Assembly (NCBI RefSeq): GCF_001039355.2
Contig: NW_019775793.1
Location: 104,348 to 130,927 of the forward strand
Direction: 5' to 3'
Source of the DNA: Lingula anatina
Lineage: Eukaryota; Brachiopoda; Lingulata; Lingulida; Lingulidae
DNA length: 26,580 bases
The notes beneath the pieces are model-generated. The model had not been told where the DNA came from. It saw only the letters and a program-made list of their open reading frames with translations, and did no database searches. Of the stretch, positions 1 through 11,277 are shown piece by piece. The stretch's first letter is position 1. Every line of letters begins with the position of its first letter. The position numbers were made by a program, and so were the translations under genes.

Positions 1-77
1 GGTGGTGGTGGTAGAAATCTTATTCCCATTAAGCTCTTCTTTCTGCCTCAGAAAAAAGTGGTGGTGGTGGTAAATCT
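1..77. repeat. Short GGT-repeat pair
   Basis: Two short GGT tracts (1-12 and 58-72) are each followed by a similar AAATCT word. This looks like a small imperfect direct repeat separated by about 45 bases. No function is implied. Confidence 0.45.
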
Positions 78-325
78 AACCCTTTACCGTTTTAATGTCA
101 TCTACAATATTTTAACTTCGCATTCTTTGATTCACTTTTTTGGTTGGACATAGATTTTACGCGCTATAGTTGTTATAAACATCGTGCTATAGAGCTTACA
201 AACATGGCAGCTTCCATGTATGTAGAGCATGCCTTCATTTGATTAGAATAAGTTTTAACAAATCCTTCTTTCTGTGAGTGTATTCACCGACTTTATGACT
301 ACTTAGTCTAGGTGTTATTGAAATA
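1..325. other. 5' flank of the ZNF593-like gene
   Basis: There is no recognisable coding sequence here. The stretch would contain the promoter and 5' UTR of the gene starting at 326. A GGT-rich word recurs: (GGT)4 at 1-12 and a related GGT run at 58-72, each followed by a near-identical 'AAATCT'. I see no convincing TATA box. Confidence 0.5.
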
Positions 326-3300
326 ATGGGTCGACTTGCGAGAAAAAAGCAGCATAAAGGCGACAAGCCGCTGAAAGAAAAGTACAGAACAAGACGAAAA
401 ACGAAGGATTTAGATGAAATTCATGAAGACATGAAAGCAGGGAATGCAAAGAAACTGTTGAACCAGCCTATTGATCACGATTTGCCGGGTAGCGGTCAGC
501 ATTACTGCCTGCATTGCGCGTAAGCTTACTATACCTGTTTGAAAAATATATTTTCGGCACTTTTGCAGTATTTCCCTCACCACTTAATTAACTCTGATTT
601 ATAATATCTTTTCTAAATTTGTATGTGTGGTGCGTTTGGTGACTTTTAGCATTGTCTTTGCTATTTAGATAAATTAGTTTTGCAATTCATATACTATTTT
701 AAAGATGTTTTTTAACATGTCATGGAAATTTTATGCCTTTCGACATATAATGAGAGTCAGAGTTATCACGAGTGAAATTTTGCTGTAATCACATTGGCCA
801 AAGAGCTTGAAGGTTTATTAAAAAAGAAAAAAAAAAACAACATTTTTAAATTTCTAAACTAATTTATTTAAATAGTAAGACACTGTTCAAAGACACCACA
901 TATCTTTATTCTGATTAACATTTAAAATTAGAGTTACAGTGTGAGGGAAGTTGCAAAAGTACCATACTGCATATCTTAACTGTCTGAATTGTCGTTAGCT
1001 TATAGAGGTGGCAAAAAAATAAAAAATAAAAAAACAAGACCTATAATAATTCAAACCAAATATAAGCGGCATTATCCTTTTTGTTATTCATACTATAGCC
1101 CACTACCGGACCCTGACTACTAACATTTGCATTTTGTGTTGACATACATGTACTGTGTAACAGGCCTTAAGGGAGGATTTCCCTTGCAGGCAATAACACA
1201 ACAATATGCATTATTCATAAATTATATTTCCTAGAGCTCCTGTTACCTCACTTTTTGACCTTACATGTTATACTACTTCAAGGTTTTTACCAGGGATAAG
1301 GCCTCAAACAAATACTCAGCACTATAAATATCCACATCCTGGCTATAAGGCTGAAACGTCATGTACCAAAAATGTATGAAAGCAGTCTAAAAGTGAGACA
1401 ACCCATCTTGCCTTATAAATCATTGTAAAGTTTTGTTTTTGTTTTTTTCATTAGAGAGAAAACACAATTTTTGGTGAGATGGAAATAAATTTTTTTTGTT
1501 TTAGATGTAAAATAAACAAGGTCAGTGTTTGGCAATAGTAAGCTAGGCATTCTCCCTTGCTCCGGTCTTCAAGAGTATTTACAGAAATAATGCATGGTGA
1601 TTTACTTGATTAGTCTTTGAGTGTTCAAGTTCAAGATTCCTCAGTCGTAATAAAAAATAAAAAAGGTTAAGTAAATATTTTCAAACAAACTTATGTTAAT
1701 ACAATCCTCACAGAACAATACATAAGAGCATATACAGTGTGGTTACATGTGACCAACTTGATTGATCTAATACGATGTCTGTCAATGATGATGTAAATGA
1801 CTGAGTATAGTTGTATGATAAGGTTCTTTAAAAATATTGACACAGTTGCATTTGGTGGAATTTATTGATTTTTTTAAAGCAACGTCATTATGCAAGCTTT
1901 GTGTGGCATAATAACAATATTGTTTTAATGGTTTTTTGTATTAATTGAGCAAGTAAAATGTGCATGTAGTGTTTTGTAGCAATATTACTCGGTAGTAATC
2001 ACTGGTAATGCACGTTTGCATCTCAACACAATATTCAGGATCAGCATCTGTAGTCCAGCATTAGTGAATTATGTGTAAAAACACCAGGCTGGATTACAGA
2101 TCTGGTCACACTTAGGCACTGTTAAATGTTCAACGTAGAGGGATATTATAGTGAAATAGTCCATTTTTCATAATGGCCATATCAAATATTATCAGAGCCA
2201 TTAAATATGAAGACTTAATTTTGTCCAAGACTTGTCCACCTTTAACCAGTGATGGACTCCTAGCCAATCATTACCACTTTTAAAATAAATAGCTACAGAT
2301 AGGATAATTATATACTTTATATATTTTACTTATTATTTATATTTATAATAAACCTTCCACTATTAGAATTTTCTAAATTTTTTTTCATAATTTTCAGAAA
2401 GCACTTCATTAGTCATCAGGCATTAACAGAACACTTTCGCAGTAAACCACACAAAAGGCGGTAAGTAGAGTGCCTTTTAATTTTGGTGTCTGCTTATCAT
2501 AATATTAGTTCTTAACTACACCAATATGAAACGTCTCATTTATGGAACGCCGTTTGTACAAAAAAGATGAAAGTATCATTTTGATCAGAAAAAATTTTTT
2601 GCGAGGTGCTCACATCATTTTGAGATCGTCACTTTCATCATTTTGACAAGAAATTATATTTATTTGCAAGTTGCTAACATCAATTTGAGAGAAAAGTATT
2701 TTCTACAAAGTCGTTTTATCATTTTGCATGTCGAGTTTATCGTTTTGAGATACTGACATGCTTTGGGTGAGATGACGCAATACTAGTGGTCATCTCATAA
2801 TAAACGGCGGGGAAAAGGAACTAATGCATCCAGGACTGGGTCCCTGTTCACCGTCAACAAAAAGTTGTTAGTGCCTGGCCACAAGCCTTATAATTACCCC
2901 TTGTCTCTGAATTTGGCCTTCAGGTGTCTCAAATCAGCTTTCTCCAGGATTTGAACTATATCTACCGCTTTGTGGCCTGGCAGTGGCACCAACAACTTTT
3001 TGTTCTGGAGGTCCATGAATGGTGGGGCAAAGTGATTTCCATTTCGTCAGAAAATGAAAAAACAGCCTTTATTTTCATTTGATAAATGGTGAAAATGAAA
3101 TAACAAATCAACCCCGATTTTCCTTTTTCCTTTCAAAATTGGAAAATGAGATTATTTTTCGTTTTTTTTCCCACTTTTTTATGACATAATAAAAACAAAA
3201 ACGACAGATTTCCAAACGTGATAGAAAATAGAAACATCCACTTATTTCCCATGTCTAAAAAGTGAAAAATATTACAAAATACGCCCCTTTCTCCTTCTGT

Positions 3301-4242
3301 GAAGAAATGAGATATCGAAACATCCACGTCCGTTTTCCATTTTCATTCAAAAAAATGAAAATCAGAAAAACGAACGGACTTCCGTTTTACTATTTGAATT
3401 GAAAATTGAATAATGAACACTTTTTGATCCTGTCATTTCCTCAAAGACAGAGATAAAACGGTATTTTATAATTTATTTCACCTTTTAAACACAAGAAAGC
3501 ACGAAAACGGTCGATATTCATATTTTCTATCACATCGGGGATCTGTTAATGTTTTATTTTGCATTTTATGGTAAAACAGAAAACGAGGGCAATTTGCGTT
3601 TTTCCATTTTTCATTTTAAATGGAAAAAACGAAAATTGAGTTTCATTTTCCATTCCATGTTGGCCATTTCTATCAAATGGAAATGAAAAATGGACATTTT
3701 TTCATTTTCCGATGACATGGAAATCACTTTGCTCCTCCCCCCCCCATTCTGTTTGCCCCCTATACACGGACCCCTAGATGCATTATTTCCTTTTCCCACC
3801 GATTGTTATGAGACGACCCCTGGTATTGCATCGTCTCATGCAAAGCATGTCGGTATCTCAAAAGGATAAACTCGACATGCAAAATGATAAAACGACTTTG
3901 TAAAAAATACTTTTCTCTCAAAATGATGTTAGCACCTTGCAAAAAAAAAAAATTCTGGTCAAAATGATACTTTCATCTTTTTTGTACAAACGGCTTTCCA
4001 TACTCATTGGCCACATTGTTTGACATATAGCACCACATGTTTATGATGTTTATTTTACAGAATGATGCCCTCTTATATTTCATTTCAGATTAAAAGCCTT
4101 GCAGACAGAGCCATACACACAAGCAGAAGCGGACAGGGCTGCAGGAATGGGGTCTTACGTGTCACCCAAGAAAGTTAAAGTTGATACAGTTAGTAAAATG
4201 GGAAATAAAATGGACCAATCAGAAGATGTTGAACCCAGCTGA
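326..4242 (+). CDS. ZNF593: ZNF593/Bud20-type C2H2 zinc-finger protein, 3 exons, complete
   Basis: Coding exons are 326-519, 2398-2460 and 4089-4242; 411 nt encode 136 aa plus TGA. All junctions are consensus (GC|GTAAGC, TTTTCAG|AA, CG|GTAAGT, TTTCAG|AT) and keep frame. The start ATG at 326 is followed by a basic, lysine/arginine-rich N-terminus, then DLDEIHEDM and [12 protein letters not shown], as in the family. A JAZ-type C2H2 finger is split by intron 1: C61-x2-C64-x12-H77-x5-H83. After it come the hallmark words [18 protein letters not shown]. The length matches human ZNF593 (134 aa). Known biology: the yeast homologue Bud20 is a nucleocytoplasmic shuttling factor for pre-60S ribosome export, and ZNF593 was described as a regulator of Oct-2 DNA binding. 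A role in large-subunit biogenesis is inferred from homology. The gene converges on the RING-finger gene downstream. Confidence 0.93.
520..2397 (+). other. Intron 1 of the ZNF593-like gene
   Basis: This 1.88-kb AT-rich intron runs from GTAAGC to TTTTCAG. I see only short A/T runs (for example around 820-838, 1011-1034 and 1435-1500) and no ORF, RNA gene or clear mobile element. Confidence 0.85.
2856..3006. repeat. Inverted repeat nested in the foldback element
   Basis: The word AACAAAAAGTTGTTAGTGCC with its continuation at 2856-2884 reappears reverse-complemented, with small changes, at 2970-3006. The two arms are separated by about 85 bp. It sits just inside the left arm of the larger element. 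Confidence 0.7.
3027..3732. mobile_element. Second, nested foldback unit rich in TTTTCATTTTCC words
   Basis: The left end GCAAAGTGATTTCCAT (3027) and the right end at 3732 are inverted copies with few mismatches over at least 36 bp. The similarity continues more loosely inward. The interior is built of AATGAAAA/TTTTCATTTTCC-type words, and a self-complementary stretch lies at about 3326-3379. I cannot tell whether this is an independent insertion into the 1.46-kb element or its normal core. Open frames across it are by-products of the A/T-rich words. Confidence 0.6.
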
Positions 4243-4248
4243 ATCTCT

Positions 4249-4403
4249 GGTATCTTCCTTAATCACTGGGTGCCAAGTCTTAATTATTGATACATGCATA
4301 TGAACATTCAAACTTAGAATTGAAACTTAGAGATAACAGTCCTAGAAATGAAAATTGGATGTATTAGATTGTAGTCTCTATGGTCATGTGCATTTTCTCT
4401 GAT
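4249..4403. repeat. 155-bp contig-end overlap, repeated exactly at 9617-9771
   Basis: The sequence from GGTATCTTCC to TTCTCTGAT just before the N at 4404 is identical to the first 155 bases after the N at 9616. It is similar but not identical to 4405-4559, which has GGGTGTCAAG where these two have GGGTGCCAAG. This is the signature of overlapping contig ends that were not merged. Confidence 0.93.
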
Positions 4404-4404
4404 N
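4404..4404. other. Single N: assembly join 1
   Basis: One unresolved base separates the end of the ZNF593 contig from the first copy of the duplicated segment. The same 150 bases appear on both sides of it, so it is a scaffold join and not a simple base-call failure. Confidence 0.9.
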
Positions 4405-4683
4405 GATTTCTTCCTTAATCACTGGGTGTCAAGTCTTAATTATTGATACATGCATATGAACATTCAAACTTAGAATTGAAACTTAGAGATAACAGTCCTA
4501 GAAATGAAAATTGGATGTATTAGATTGTAGTCTCTATGGTCATGTGCATTTTCTCTGATTCACCCCTTAAGGATTTAAAAAAATTAAAATTATCAAAAGA
4601 GAATTTAGAAAGAATTTTGATTATTTATTGACAATATAATTTGTGTATGGAGATCCGTTTTGTTTCAGTAGCAGAATTAAAAC

Positions 4684-4689
4684 AATAAA
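4684..4689 (+). terminator. Candidate poly(A) signal AATAAA for ZNF593 (copy A)
   Basis: AATAAA lies about 440 bases after the ZNF593 stop codon. The equivalent in copy B is at 9896-9901, which is the copy continuous with ZNF593. This is a motif only; no transcript end is visible. Confidence 0.4.
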
Positions 4690-5417
4690 CTGGTTCTGAA
4701 CATTGCTTACAAAGTATTTTTGTGTACATGTTGCAATCTCCTGTGTTTGGCCATGCAGTCATGCAGATTTCTTGTTGTCAAGATATATAAGAAAAAAGTT
4801 TTGTAATCAGTTGTTTCAAACTCCCTGTGGTTACTAATTGGCCTTAAATGCAGTTAAGATCAAAATGAAATATTAATTTTGGCCTTGTTGACACTGTATC
4901 AAAGAAATGGTGTCTGTTTGTGCTGAACCCTGCAGGGACAACTGTTGTGCCAAAAGTGCAAGTTGAGTTTAAAAACGGGCATGAATTTCTCAAAAAATTT
5001 TTATCGGTACTTTTTCTTTTAAGTTATAAAAATGTCTTTTGTCTGGTTTTGCATTAAATTTTCCTTCATTACGGAACTCTTACCAATCTGAAAGAAGGAA
5101 TGCATGCTTTCTTTCAAACTTCTTTTATCATATTGCGGTGCTTTATTATAGGTGCAATTATTCAGTGTATGGGATTCTTTCAAAATTAAAATGAACTATT
5201 TTGTATTCTATTCAGTATTGATGCAGGTACTTGCATATTCTTTTTGTTTGACTATCTGATTAAGTTTATTTCAATTAGAAATGTATACAGATTGATCTTT
5301 TCACGTACATAATTTCTATGCATTGACATCATTCCTCTTTCACCCCTTTTGCCCACATCACATTAACCAATACTGCTACTATGATAAAATGTAACAAGAC
5401 TGTAAACTTATTGAAGA

Positions 5418-5430
5418 TTTATTCAATAAA
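5418..5430. terminator. Back-to-back poly(A) signals between convergent genes (copy A)
   Basis: TTTATTCAATAAA is a near-palindrome. It gives AATAAA on the plus strand (5425-5430) and AATAAA on the minus strand (5418-5423). It lies between the ZNF593 stop and the stop of the minus-strand RING gene (6063), so it could serve 3' ends from both sides. It is conserved in copy B at 10630-10642. Confidence 0.5.
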
Positions 5431-6062
5431 AATAATAACAATGAAAAGCTTCTTTCTATTTCTTTCACATGTATCATCAGTCAATATATTTTGAAAGAAA
5501 AGAAGAGTTTTTATGTACAGACTGCGTCTGTACGTATAGATGTCATCTTTTTATTTTTAGTAGTCTGTAGCGATCACTATCATATGTTGTTATCTGCAAT
5601 GCTAGATGTGCATAATTCTCCTTCACTTTGGGTACTATTTTCTACATACATGTACATGTAGTTGTACTTTTTTGATGGCAAACTTTGTTTATTACTTCAG
5701 AAGAACTTTTTGAGTTAAAAGTTCCATAATACTCTGACATGTTTTAGCATCTCAAGTTATAAATACAAGGTAGACCTTTTCTTTAAAATAGCTTGGTATT
5801 GTCATTAAACCTTAATTGGTCATTATCACAATGATTCTGAACAAGTTTGGTGTTTTGTAGAGAAAAGCTTGATCCTTTCATCTACAAAAATGTAAGCACA
5901 AAGCAATTCTGATCAATCAATCTGGAAAAAGTGAAAAGTTTACATTGCTGAAAGGAATGTTTCACAAAAAGAGTTATGAAATATAATCCATGTAAATTCT
6001 ATTATGCCCTCTTAAAAAGTCTTCCAGTCCTAAGTCAAAGCTTTCAAGTTGTTTGTTGTTAC

Positions 6063-9000
6063 TTATTTCACAGACCATTGTTTGTGCCACTGAGATGTTT
6101 GGGTCGGCTTGCCTTGTAATTGACACTTCTTCTTTTTTGGACAGTAACAGCATGCCCTGCAATATATATAAAAAAAATTAAAACTTGTCAGGTCATCACT
6201 AAGTAAGAGTAAAGGCATGAATCTGTTTCAAGAATATTTCAATGGGTTGGTGAGGAGAGGAGGGGATACAAAAAATCTTTGGGACCCTTCTTGGCATGTT
6301 ATTTCTGCCAGTGCTAAGAAATACTAAATACACTTTGGTCTTGTAAATCACAGTAACTTGCAGTCATTGTGCTTTATCTTAACTTTAACAGTAACTTTAT
6401 CTTTATAATTAGACTTTGAACTGATGTTTGGTGTGCTGTTGAATTGAATCTTGGGTCTGGCACAACAGAGAGTTCAATGTATCTGCCTGAAATATTATAT
6501 GTATGACGTGAATAACACACATCCCACAGTTTAGCTCATGAAAATTAACACAGGCCCATAGGAAGGTGGATTAAATATAACAATATCTTGTTCACTTACC
6601 ATGTGGGTTGATGGTTCATAATATATGGCACAAGCTCATGATCTGAAGTACAAAATCAGATAATACACTCATATAAGAAAAAAAAATGTGACAACTAAAG
6701 AAGAATATCAATATCAATCTTAAAAATCTGAATCTTTGCATGCTACACTTTGATACTATTGTTAAATCTTGTTTTGCTTTCACACATTAAAAATATATTT
6801 GAATGTTTTATAGGTAATTACATAAATATATCACAATTATAAAGCACTTTACATGTGTGGTGTGACAACTTAGGATTGTACCTTTATGACAAACCTCCAT
6901 GCATGGCCGACAAACCCCTGAAATGACAATGATTAATTTTCTTAAATCTCTAATGAAATGAATGTGAGGGAAAGTCTTTAAACAAAATTCAGTGTGTACA
7001 TTTTCATAAATAATCAATCATAATGAAAGGTGTCCAAGTGCATAAAACCTCTCACTGTCAAATAATTGCGAAAAGTCACCTTCGCAGAAAACGGCTGACA
7101 AAAGTAATGTAAATGCACAACTTCTGTCAAGTTGACATAGCTTAGCTTTGTGTGTACTACTAGTAGTGCTTTATTCATTAATAAACCACATAATGTCACG
7201 GAGAGCTATCTCCACCTCTGCGGTCCTGTCCACTGCCTCTGGACCTGCAGGAACCAGTGGCATGGATGGTTAGAAACCAACTGAACTGAATTGTGCCCAA
7301 TGTCTTTTTATCAATCTTACCCATTTTTTTCTTTGGCTGAATACTGCTTGAAAATCAATACAAGAAGCTGCAAGACTAAAGTTACCATCCTGTAATGTTC
7401 TGTAGTGGGTGATACATGCTCCAGAGTTTAAATGATTTTTATGAATATTAAACTAGGTCAAGTCTTCAAACATCATACTTACAATTGATACCACATTCTT
7501 TGCAAGAGAAATAGTCCACTTTGTAGACCTTGTTGGCCTCAAAATTTACTGAAAAGCACTGTTTTGGTAGATCACTTTTACAATGGACACTGCCATACAC
7601 CACTATTGTGCTTTTTGGTTTCTGAAAGATAGCATATGTTTTTAAAGTTGACTAGACACCCAGCTGAGATTTTTAAGTAAGACTTAATTTGTCCCTTTGA
7701 ACAGATAAAGTATATGTATAGAAATGAAATAAAATTGGGAAAGTCTCATAATTTCAATAATACTGGCTCTTTATTTTGCTAATATTTTTTTAGCCATGGA
7801 GGACCATCAGTTACTCTGAATAAATGTATGTAATCAAAGGTGTTTTCTGAACTCTGTTTTCTAAAAACAGACTGATGAAGTGTTACAAAATAAGCTCTAA
7901 AAAAGTCTTTTCTAAATCTTATTACGTATTAACAACAGTTAAGTTACATTCCCAATTTCAAATAAAAACACCTGTCTAAGAATAGTGAAAATCACACACC
8001 AAACCATAACGAAGTATCAGGCGGGTGTCATCTTCTAGTAATGTCACATCTGGTAGAGAGATGCCACCTGCTTCTATGCTCTGAACCTTCTGTGTCATCT
8101 CATCTATGCTGTATTTTGAAAATGGCCTGGAAGTGCAATAAGCAACAGAAGAAGTAATGCAAGGCATCTTAATTTATACATGAATCTTCAAAATATAGTT
8201 TGAGGACTTTTAAAGGTTATGACATATTATTTTTTACCTATAAATTAAAACAAAATCATTGGATGACATCATGCCTAAGAAATTTTGCACATATTCAGAT
8301 ATTTACAAGATCATAATGTTATGTTTGAACCTTACATTTGTTTTATAACGGTGTGATGATACTCACCCAAAGCAAAAATATTTTACGTTTTCACCAAAAG
8401 CGATGATGTCATCACCCTCAGCTTCCATGTGTGATTTAAGATAGTCAGTAACCTCTTTCAAACTGCAATATGTAAAGAAAACAAGAGTTCATTTTTCATC
8501 TATCCATGGTGACAGCAGCCATTAGAGTAATCCATTCAAAAATTGACAGGTTTCTACTAGCAACATCCTAACTGTTACAGATTTTCTTTATGGTGACTTA
8601 CCTGTCACTTGGTTTTAACATGACATCTTTCACAGTGACATTTTTGCACAAAATACATAGAGAGATCTTTATTGGTAGAACAGTCAGGTCTGGGATGTGC
8701 TCTGTAAGATACCTAAAATAAATTTGACACCAATTTTACAAAATTTCTTGGCAAGACACCTTGAAATCCTACGTCTTCCAAATATCGTTGTTGACCCATC
8801 CTCCATTTTTGACAGTCTTCCGATAGAAAAAAGGTAGATGCCCCTCTATGTTAACTTGAATATTTCAGATCGTTTTCTGGAAGACCCAGAAGATGGCCTC
8901 CATCCTCCTGTGTTCACCTAACAAGAACAATGTGCTTTGCCACATACACATATGCATGTATACATGTACGTGATCAGATTCACCTATCAAGAACAATGTG

Positions 9001-9310
9001 AAAGTTAAAATGTTTTGCCACATTCACATATGCACGCAAACTGGAGTTTTTAAGCTACAAAACTGTAACTGTAAAATATTATTTTGTGATAAATCAAAGT
9101 AAATACTTTAATTATGAAATATATTCATCTTTAATAAAACCAACATCTTGAAATGGTTTTACTCTTGCTAATGATCATAGGTACATCCCCTAACTATTTA
9201 CCTATCATAAGCTGTAGCCACCATCTGTGAGCACTCAGACAATTCTTGGTCTAATTCTTCCTGATGCCTCTGGTAGTTCTGACTCAAATCTGCTATTTGG
9301 TGTTCCATTT
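6063..9310 (-). pseudogene. RING/UBR-like E3 gene, exons 7-14 only (copy A, truncated by the assembly)
   Basis: Minus-strand exons are 9202-9310, 8602-8712, 8367-8462, 8000-8126, 7483-7621, 6882-6917, 6600-6642 and 6063-6156 (stop TAA at 6063-6065). Lengths, phases and splice sites match copy B exactly. The encoded segment equals residues 168-418 of the full protein, with one amino-acid difference: Met instead of Leu at residue 169, near the exon 7 start. Exons 1-6, including the RING, are missing because the contig ends at N9616. No frame is damaged. 'Pseudogene' is used here only as the nearest label for an incomplete copy; it is more likely the other allele of the gene at 11278-17401. Confidence 0.8.
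8917..9037. repeat. Imperfect tandem duplication in intron 7 (copy A)
   Basis: CACCTA-CAAGAACAATGTG followed by TTGCCACAT-CACATATGCA occurs twice about 63 bases apart (starting near 8917 and 8981). The second unit has a small AAGTTAAAATGT insertion. The same pair is present in copy B (about 14286-14420), so it predates the divergence of the two copies. Confidence 0.6.
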
Positions 9311-9431
9311 CTACAAAGGGAAATTCCATTACTTTTACAACTCAATTGTATGGGATAAAACAAAAGACTGTTCTTAAACTTTTACCTAGTAGATTGGTGA
9401 GCTGTAACTAAACGTGCAAGTGCTACTCTCA

Positions 9432-9615
9432 AACTAGAGGATCAGAGAGGCGATACCGCCTCTGGATATTGTACCACCAGCTGGAGTAAGCGCATTCTCA
9501 TGGAAACCCCACCCCCATAAAATGAACACCACCACCAGTCTTGTGCTTGACAAGCTCTATGAAATGCAATAAACAAGAGTTCTCAAAATATGAAAAAAAA
9601 TATATATATTTTACA
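9432..9615. other. Copy-A-only sequence at a contig end
   Basis: This stretch has no counterpart in copy B, where intron 6 continues instead. It contains a GC-richer hairpin, AGAGGCG-ATAC-CGCCTCT (9446-9463), and ends in an AT repeat just before the N. It may be a haplotype-specific insertion or a chimeric contig end. I see no ORF. Confidence 0.55.
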
Positions 9616-9616
9616 N
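9616..9616. other. Single N: assembly join 2
   Basis: The sequence to the right restarts exactly at the position equivalent to 4249 in the ZNF593 3' flank. This join therefore steps backwards in the biological map. Confidence 0.9.
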
Positions 9617-10629
9617 GGTATCTTCCTTAATCACTGGGTGCCAAGTCTTAATTATTGATACATGCATATGAACATTCAAACTTAGAATTGAAACTTAGAG
9701 ATAACAGTCCTAGAAATGAAAATTGGATGTATTAGATTGTAGTCTCTATGGTCATGTGCATTTTCTCTGATTCACCCCTTAAGGATTTAAAAAAATTAAA
9801 ATTATCAAAAGAGAATTTAGAAAGAATTTTGATTATTTATTGACAATATAATTTGTGTATGGAGATCCGTTTTGTTTCAGTAGCAGAATTAAAACAATAA
9901 ATTGGTTCTGAACATTGCTTACAAAGTATTTTTGTGTACATGTTGCAATCTCCTGTGTTTGGCCATGCAGTCATGCAGATTTCTTGTTGTCAAGATATAT
10001 AAGAAAAAAGTTTTGTAATCAGTTGTTTCAAACTCCCTGTGGTTACTAATTGGCCTTAAATGCAGTTAAGATCAAAATGAAATATTAATTTTGGCCTTGT
10101 TGACACTGTATCAAAGAAATGGTGTCTGTTTGTGCTGAACCCTGCAGGGACAACTGTTGTGCCAAAAGTGCAAGTTGGGTTTAAAAACGGGCATGAATTT
10201 CTCAAAAAATTTTTATCGGTACTTTTTCTTTTAAGTTATAAAAATGTCTTTTGTCTGGTTTTGCATTAAATTTTCCTTCATTACGGACCTCTTACCAATC
10301 TGAAAGAAGGAATGCATGCTTTCTTTCAAACTTCTTTTATCATATTGCGGTGCTTTATTATAGGTGCAATTATTCAGTGTATGGGATTCTTTCAAAATTA
10401 AAATGAACTATTTTGTATTCTATTCAGTATTGATGCAGGTACTTGCATATTCTTTTTGTTTGACTATCTGATTAAGTTTATTTCAATTAGAAATATATAC
10501 AGATTGATCTTTTCACGTACATAATTTCTATGCATTGACATCATTCCTCTTTCACCCCTTTTGCCCACATCACATTAACCAATACTGCTACTATGATAAA
10601 ATGTAACAAGACTGTAAACTTATTGAAGA

Positions 10630-10642
10630 TTTATTCAATAAA
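10630..10642. terminator. Back-to-back poly(A) signals (copy B)
   Basis: The same TTTATTCAATAAA near-palindrome as in copy A, unchanged. It lies about 640 bases beyond the RING gene stop. Conservation of both hexamers is compatible with use by the convergent genes. Confidence 0.5.
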
Positions 10643-11277
10643 AATAATAACAATGAAAAGCTTCTTTCTATTTCTTTCACATGTATCATCAGTCAATATA
10701 TTTTGAAAGAAAAGAAGAGTTTTTATGTACAGACTGCGTCTGTACATATAGATGTCATCTTTTTATTTTTAGTAGTCTGTAGTGATCACTATCATATGTT
10801 GTTATCTGCAATGCTAGATGTGCATAATTCTCCTTCACTTTGGGTACTATTTTCTACATACATGTACATGTAGTTGTACTTTTTTGATGGCAAACTTTGT
10901 TTATTACTTCAGAAGAACTTCTTGAGTTAAAAATTCCATAATAATTCTCTGACATGTTTTAGCATCTCAAGTTATAAATACAAGGTAGATCTTTTCTTTA
11001 AAATAGCTTGGTATTGTCATTTAACCTTAATTGGTCATTATCACAATGATTCTGAACAAGTTTGATGTTTTGTAGAGAAAAGCTTGATCCTTTCATCTAC
11101 AAAAATGTAAGCACAAAGCAATTCTGATCAAACAATCTGGAAAAAGTGAAAAGTTTACATTGCTGAAAGGAATGTTTCACAAAAAGAGTTATGAAATATA
11201 ATCCATGTAAATTCTATTTTGCCCTCTTAAAAAGTCTTCCAGTCCTAAGTCAAAGCTTTCAAGTTGTTTGTTGTTAC

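Larger units (their letters stand above)
2541..4002. mobile_element. 1.46-kb foldback (MITE-like) DNA element in ZNF593 intron 2
   Basis: The ends are inverted repeats. The left end begins TATGGAACGCCGTTTGTACA at 2541. The right end at 4002 is its reverse complement with one mismatch in the first 20 bases. The arms stay similar for over 220 bp inward (to about 2830 and from about 3770); the left arm carries an extra segment of about 55 bp. The element is flanked by identical CTCATT at 2535-2540 and 4003-4008, taken as a 6-bp target-site duplication. Each arm ends internally in a small palindrome (2768-2797 and 3809-3838). No transposase ORF is present, so it is non-autonomous. The superfamily cannot be assigned from the ends alone. 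Confidence 0.85.
4405..9431. repeat. Copy A of a duplicated ~5-kb segment (probable alternative haplotype)
   Basis: This block matches 9617-14821 over its length, with scattered substitutions and intronic indels. It contains the ZNF593 3' flank and exons 14 to 7 of the minus-strand RING-finger gene. Over the 755 shared coding bases I count five differences between the copies, four of them synonymous. Similarity stops after about 9431, and the copy ends at the N at 9616 without exons 1-6. Allelic divergence explains this better than gene duplication. Confidence 0.85.

Noticed and set aside
3611-3942. Minus-strand open frames in the foldback element
   Set aside because: They consist of repeated TTTTCATTTTCC words and arm sequence, with no transposase motifs.
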